NCBI GenBank assembly: GCA_005765155.1
Contig: VCCP01000002.1
Span: 3,782,001 to 3,846,000 of the forward strand
Source of the DNA: Zelopaecilomyces penicillatus
Lineage: Eukaryota > Ascomycota > Sordariomycetes > Hypocreales > Pseudodiploosporaceae
DNA length: 64,000 nucleotides
Direction: 5' to 3'
Part shown: in pieces, positions 60,179-64,000 of the stretch
Numbering within the stretch: the first letter of the stretch is position 1
Layout of the letters: each line of letters begins with the position of its first letter
Translations under genes and position numbers: made by a program
The notes under the pieces: generated by a model
What the model was told of the DNA's origin: nothing
Seen by the model: the letters and a program-made list of their open reading frames with translations, nothing else
Database searches by the model: none

Positions 60179-62190
60179 ATGGCCGCCAAATATTGTTGGA
60201 TGATGAAAAGGCCGAGGTTACCATCAATCGAATGGAGGTGAATGTAGCCTCGGTCGCCCTGGCGAGCGCAGTGGTAGAGCAAAACCCAAATCTGACAAGT
60301 AGCAACATGCTGCAATGATGTGACATCATGTGTATATGAACGGCTTTAGTAAGTCTGTGAAAATCATTGATAGTCCTGGCGCGTGAAGCATGGTGAGCTT
60401 CAACTCTTTCAATCATAATCTTTAAACCGAAGGAGACATCTATTCTACTCCAACATTGCCAATTCGTGTCACATATTACGTTTCTAGTTTGAATACTAGG
60501 CTGCATATAGGTTAGAGTGGCACCTTACATGCTCAACCAAAGGCTAACAATGAAGCTAAACAGACAGCTCCTTGATGGGCGCCATCGACGCCATGCTTAC
60601 CTATCAGCAAAGCTTTGGGCTCCACTACTGGCATCGTTTGCATGATCTATAACGTCAGTCAGGTTACAGCTTTTCCAGTTTGCAGCCTGTTAGCTGATAA
60701 GATATGGTCGTCGACTCTGCATCGCCGTGGGATGCTTCATTGTGCTGAATGGAACCGCCCTGCGAACATCTGCCAACTAGCTTGGTCGCTTCATAGGCGG
60801 AAGATTTATCCTTGGCTTCGGCGCATCAGGTGAGATTATATGGAGTTTTGACATGCGCATTGGCCCAATTGCCTCCGCTGCCGGGCCTGCATATGTTGTT
60901 GAACTTGCTTATCTGGCATACCGAAGGTTCATGGCTATAATTAGTATGGTAACCTTCATACCTCCTAAACTCAATTCATGAAGCCAAACTACCTAAAAAT
61001 GAGTTTAGATAACCATTTGTGGTGGGTGGGAACTATTTTGTCAGAATGATCTTCATATAAATCCAACATGTAAGTATCGAAGAGTCCATTGTCATTAAAA
61101 ATTGCCCAAAAAATCCTATTTAATGCTAACGCACACAGACATGTTCAAAATTCTTGGGCCTGGAGGATTCCCACTGTCATCCAGGGCGGCATTCCCTGTC
61201 TCGTCATGTTATGCATCATGTTCCTATCTAAATCTCATCGATGGCTCATCTTCCACGACCGACCGGAAGAGGCTCCTGCCATTCTATCCAAATACCACAG
61301 CGATGATGACCCCAATGCGCCAGTCGTTCAATTACAATACCATGAGACGATGGAAGATAATGCTTAACGAAAGACGACAACCCCTGGTGGGACTACTGTG
61401 AGCTGTTCGACGCCGAGGCGGCGCGCTAGGTCATCGCAATGACCCTTATCAGTCTGTACTCAACACAGAATGTTACAACTACGGATTCTGGGATCTAATT
61501 CTCAAATAGGTCAATGTTCTGGAAACAATATCGTGAGCTACTTTAACTGAGATGATCAAGCAAGCCGGTATAACCAACACCAACACGCAACTATTTTTGA
61601 ATGCAATCAACTCGATTACCCGATTTTCTCCGTGGTTACTGCTATCATCGGCGCATCGCTCCTTGAAAAGATTGGTCGTCGAAATTTTAAGCTTATCGGC
61701 TTAGCCGGGGCCCTGGTACCATACATACTACTCACAGCGTTCACGGCATCATCAGAACAGACACCAAATCTCTCATACGGTGTTATTGTGTCCATCCACA
61801 CCTTTGGCATCTTTTTTCGCCTGGGGCTTTACTCCACTCCAGACTCTCTATCCTGTTGAATATCTTGAGAACCGAACCCGGGCCCGTGGTTCCGCTCTTT
61901 CGTGTCTCTTCCTCAATGTGGCCATCATAGTCAACACATATGGCATCTCGGTTGGGATGGAGAACACTGGCTGGAAGCTTTACATTGTCTATATCGGTTG
62001 GATTTTTGTCAAGATTGTTGTCTTTTATCGATTCTTTGTGCGGACTGCAGGCAAGACGCTCGAAGAGTTGAGAGCTGTGTTTGAGGCACCAAATCCTCGC
62101 AAGGAGTCGACGAGACGGACAAAGCTTGCTCTTGATGGGTGCGGCAACGTTTCAGAGATACATAAACTCAGCGGGGATCCTTCGGTATAA
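60179..62190 (+). pseudogene. Lactose-permease-type MFS sugar transporter pseudogene
   Basis: Decayed 12-helix sugar:H+ symporter of the lactose permease group (A. nidulans LacpA, Kluyveromyces Lac12). Pieces in order: EVTINRMEVNVASVALASAV and EQNPNL (about 60208-60290), MNGF then an intron-like stretch, SSLMGAIDAMLTYQQSFGL (about 60571-60630), MIYNVSQVTAFPVCSLLADK, LGRFIGGRFILGFGAS (about 60790-60835), AAGPAYVVELAY (about 60880), NSWAWRIPTVIQGGIPCLVM and LSKSHRWLIFHDRPEEAP (61150-61285), EMIKQAGITNTNTQLFLNAI (about 61550), then EKIGRRNFKLIGLAGALVPY (61667-61727) and YPVEYLENRTRARGSALSCL to the end ELRAVFEAPNP. At least four frame changes and several in-frame stops separate them. The last 110 codons are undamaged. 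Divergent from the GH2 pseudogene, so both halves of one pathway were lost. Confidence 0.92.
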
Positions 62191-62871
62191 AAATACTACG
62201 CTCAGGGCTCGATCTGAGTGTGAGTACATCATTTGCTTCAGTTAAAGTGCTCATGTCGGTTTAAAATTGTAAATGTTCCTCTTCACGTAAAGCCTTCTAA
62301 TCCTTTGAAAGTCTTATCAATTGATGTTGAGGCGCCAGCATGTTTCATTGTTTTAACATTCAATTATTGAAGAGCTATTTGCCGTTCTTCAGCTTCAAAG
62401 ATGGTGCCAGGGGGTATTTAAATGGTAGTTATGGGCTTTAACTAGTATGACATTCTGGTGAGACATGATTTCTACTAAGTGAGTTGTGGTAAAACAAGCT
62501 GCGGCAAAAAAAAAAAAATTAAAAGGAGAGTATGAGCATCAAATGATGTACATAAGATGCATTTAATATTTAATTCACGATACTTTGGAGACGGAATAGC
62601 TGATGCCTAATTATAGGTGCAAAACGTCGATGCCTAATTGCCTGGATTGAGGTATAAAAACACATTTCAACACCCTCAGGCTTCCACAGTCTCATGGCCA
62701 TGAGGTGTATATCTTTACAACTGGAGCTTTGTTGAATCTTTTAGCAATGCTGTAATATCGTCACAGTGACTTTTTTTGTGATCAATCTTCTTACCGTCAT
62801 TATCCAACTAAACGGATACTCTGTCACAATAATACACAGAAGCACCCGCCCGTTACCACCGCTTATTGAAC
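62191..62871. other. Intergenic, promoter of the last gene
   Basis: AT-rich, with a 12-base A run near 62507-62518; no coding frame. Confidence 0.5.
62653..62660 (+). promoter_or_regulatory. Possible TATA box
   Basis: tataaaaa about 210 bases upstream of the ATG at 62872, in an otherwise AT-rich region. Position is plausible for a fungal promoter with a short 5' UTR; not tested. Confidence 0.35.
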
Positions 62872-63882
62872 ATGGATCAAAAACAGCCGTCCATGTCTTT
62901 ACAAGACTTGCTCGCTGAACCCAAGGGCAAAATGGAATACCTCCCCGGACAGGCATTTCTGCTCCATGTCTTTTGGGAGGCGCCAAGCATCACAGCTGCG
63001 GAGAAAGTGCTCGGAGCTCTCAAAAGGTGCGCAGAAGCAACTCATCGCGACACGCCATGCGTTCCGACATACTACTTTCGCGTCTCCTCTCTCGACGCGA
63101 GCCTGGCTACAGATAAACCCGTAACCGTCGGTCAACACCAGCAATTGCAGGAGGCGCGACAGAAACTAAAGGTCGGCGTGCCTCGCCCTGCTATTGAGGC
63201 GGACCTGGTGCGCAGAGGAATTGATACTTGGTTGCTTGATGCAGACGAGGATACGCCATTGCCTGACTCCTTGCAGAGCCAGCCAGTCATTATCGAGTTT
63301 ACTGAACTCTATCTCGATAGGCGATCCTTTTTTGAACACGCTGGATCTAAGGATTATCTCAGTGCCTATGGTGAAATCATGGTTCCCGGACTTCTCAACT
63401 GTCAGATCACCATTCGCATGGGAACACCAACCGAAGATCTGGTAGAGCAGATACTAGTTCCCATGCTGAAAGAAAAGGTCGAGCCTGTTCCAGCAGGTTG
63501 CGTGCTATGGCAACCACCAAAGGCTAATGCCAAAGACTCGGCACTTTTATCCATTGATATCGCTGGAACAGCAGATGAGATTGCGCAGATGCTACCATCA
63601 ACATTACGTGAAGAATGCACAACTTGCATCGCGTTCGCTCATCCCATGCGCCTGGGTGCGGTTCGTGTGTTGTGCGTATTTTCAACACTCCCCAAGGCAC
63701 ATACGCTTGCCGGGCTCTCAGCTCTCTCATTGATGGGTATTGAAGTCCATTGTGACGAGGTTCATTGCCCAAAGATGGCTGAGATGCTACGGCTAGCATC
63801 ACTGGATGGAAATTGTGTGGTGAATGGTATACAGGCTGGTTATGTGCTTCATGAAAAGGCATTTGGGGTTGCTGCTGAGTGA
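62872..63882 (+). CDS. Uncharacterised protein, possibly with repeated ferredoxin-like (ABM-like) domains
   Basis: Single exon, 336 residues from the ATG at 62872 (MDQKQPSMSLQDLL); an in-frame TTG just upstream is not used. I do not recognise a named family. Residues 22-62 (YLPGQAFLLHVFWEAP then a helix with an EKVLGALKRCAEA pattern, then PTYYFRVSSLD) and residues 140-205 (PVIIEFTELYLDRRSFFEHA, SAYGEIMVPGLLNCQITIRM) each look like a beta-alpha-beta unit of the dimeric alpha-beta barrel fold, in which 'r.sF.eHa.s' is a common helix start. That is a pattern impression only. A third conserved-looking block is at the C-terminus (ALSLMGIEVHCDEVHCPKMA ... NGIQAGYVLHEKA) with Cys and His close together. 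No signal peptide or membrane segment. It borders the lactose pseudogenes without an evident link. Confidence 0.75.
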   Translation: MDQKQPSMSLQDLLAEPKGKMEYLPGQAFLLHVFWEAPSITAAEKVLGALKRCAEATHRDTPCVPTYYFRVSSLDASLATDKPVTVGQHQQLQEARQKLKVGVPRPAIEADLVRRGIDTWLLDADEDTPLPDSLQSQPVIIEFTELYLDRRSFFEHAGSKDYLSAYGEIMVPGLLNCQITIRMGTPTEDLVEQILVPMLKEKVEPVPAGCVLWQPPKANAKDSALLSIDIAGTADEIAQMLPSTLREECTTCIAFAHPMRLGAVRVLCVFSTLPKAHTLAGLSALSLMGIEVHCDEVHCPKMAEMLRLASLDGNCVVNGIQAGYVLHEKAFGVAAE

Positions 63883-64000
63883 TAGATGGTGAAGGAGAAT
63901 CATGCCTGTGATATTTAAATTCCAATCGATAACTGATCACGGGATCATAAGAGCACAGAGAACGATAGCGATCGGTCGAACAATTCAAATAGAATCAGAG
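63883..64000. other. 3' flank of the last gene
   Basis: Short AT-rich tail of the window; nothing else seen. Confidence 0.5.

Overview
The window is nuclear DNA of a filamentous ascomycete. The evidence is short spliceosomal introns (about 50-160 nt, GT-AG with TAG/CAG acceptors), Zn2Cys6, bZIP, 2EXR, fungal-rhodopsin and PDR-type ABC families, and monocistronic genes on both strands separated by long untranslated spaces. Gene content and protein style suggest a Sordariomycete, probably Hypocreales; this placement is inference. I see no tRNA, rRNA, CRISPR, origin or complete transposon.

Left part (1-31 kb), ordinary core and conserved genes: the 3' end of a DUF6699-like gene (+), homogentisate 1,2-dioxygenase (+), a 4.9-kb gene-free stretch, a 12-exon oligopeptide (OPT) transporter (+), a TMEM135-like membrane protein (-), a large P/H-rich protein with a BTB-like core (-), a Zn2Cys6 regulator (+), a secreted amidase (-) and a seven-helix fungal rhodopsin-domain protein (-).

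Middle (31-38 kb), an accessory-looking block: a 1168-residue SNF2-like protein whose Walker A and DEAH boxes are gone but which carries a textbook SUMO-interacting motif, followed upstream on the same strand by a Ulp1/C48-like cysteine protease, and then a divergent 2EXR-domain gene. A helicase-derived SUMO reader next to a SUMO-protease fold is the strongest candidate here for an undescribed pair of cooperating genes; the functional link is inference.

Right part (38-64 kb): a PDR-type ABC drug exporter (+), a small bZIP protein without a leucine zipper (+) convergent with an unrecognised 254-residue protein (-), an intronless crotonase-fold enzyme lacking the usual hydratase glutamates (+), and then two divergent pseudogenes: a GH2 beta-galactosidase (-) and a lactose-permease-type MFS transporter (+). 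Their arrangement is that of the lactose clusters known from Aspergillus nidulans (lacpA-bgaD) and yeast (LAC12-LAC4). Both are broken by frameshifts and stops, and the galactosidase also carries an approximately 440-bp insertion, so a complete lactose/galactoside-use locus has decayed here. The window closes with an unrecognised 336-residue protein (+).

Exon borders were set by hand from splice signals plus reading-frame and family continuity, without transcript data.
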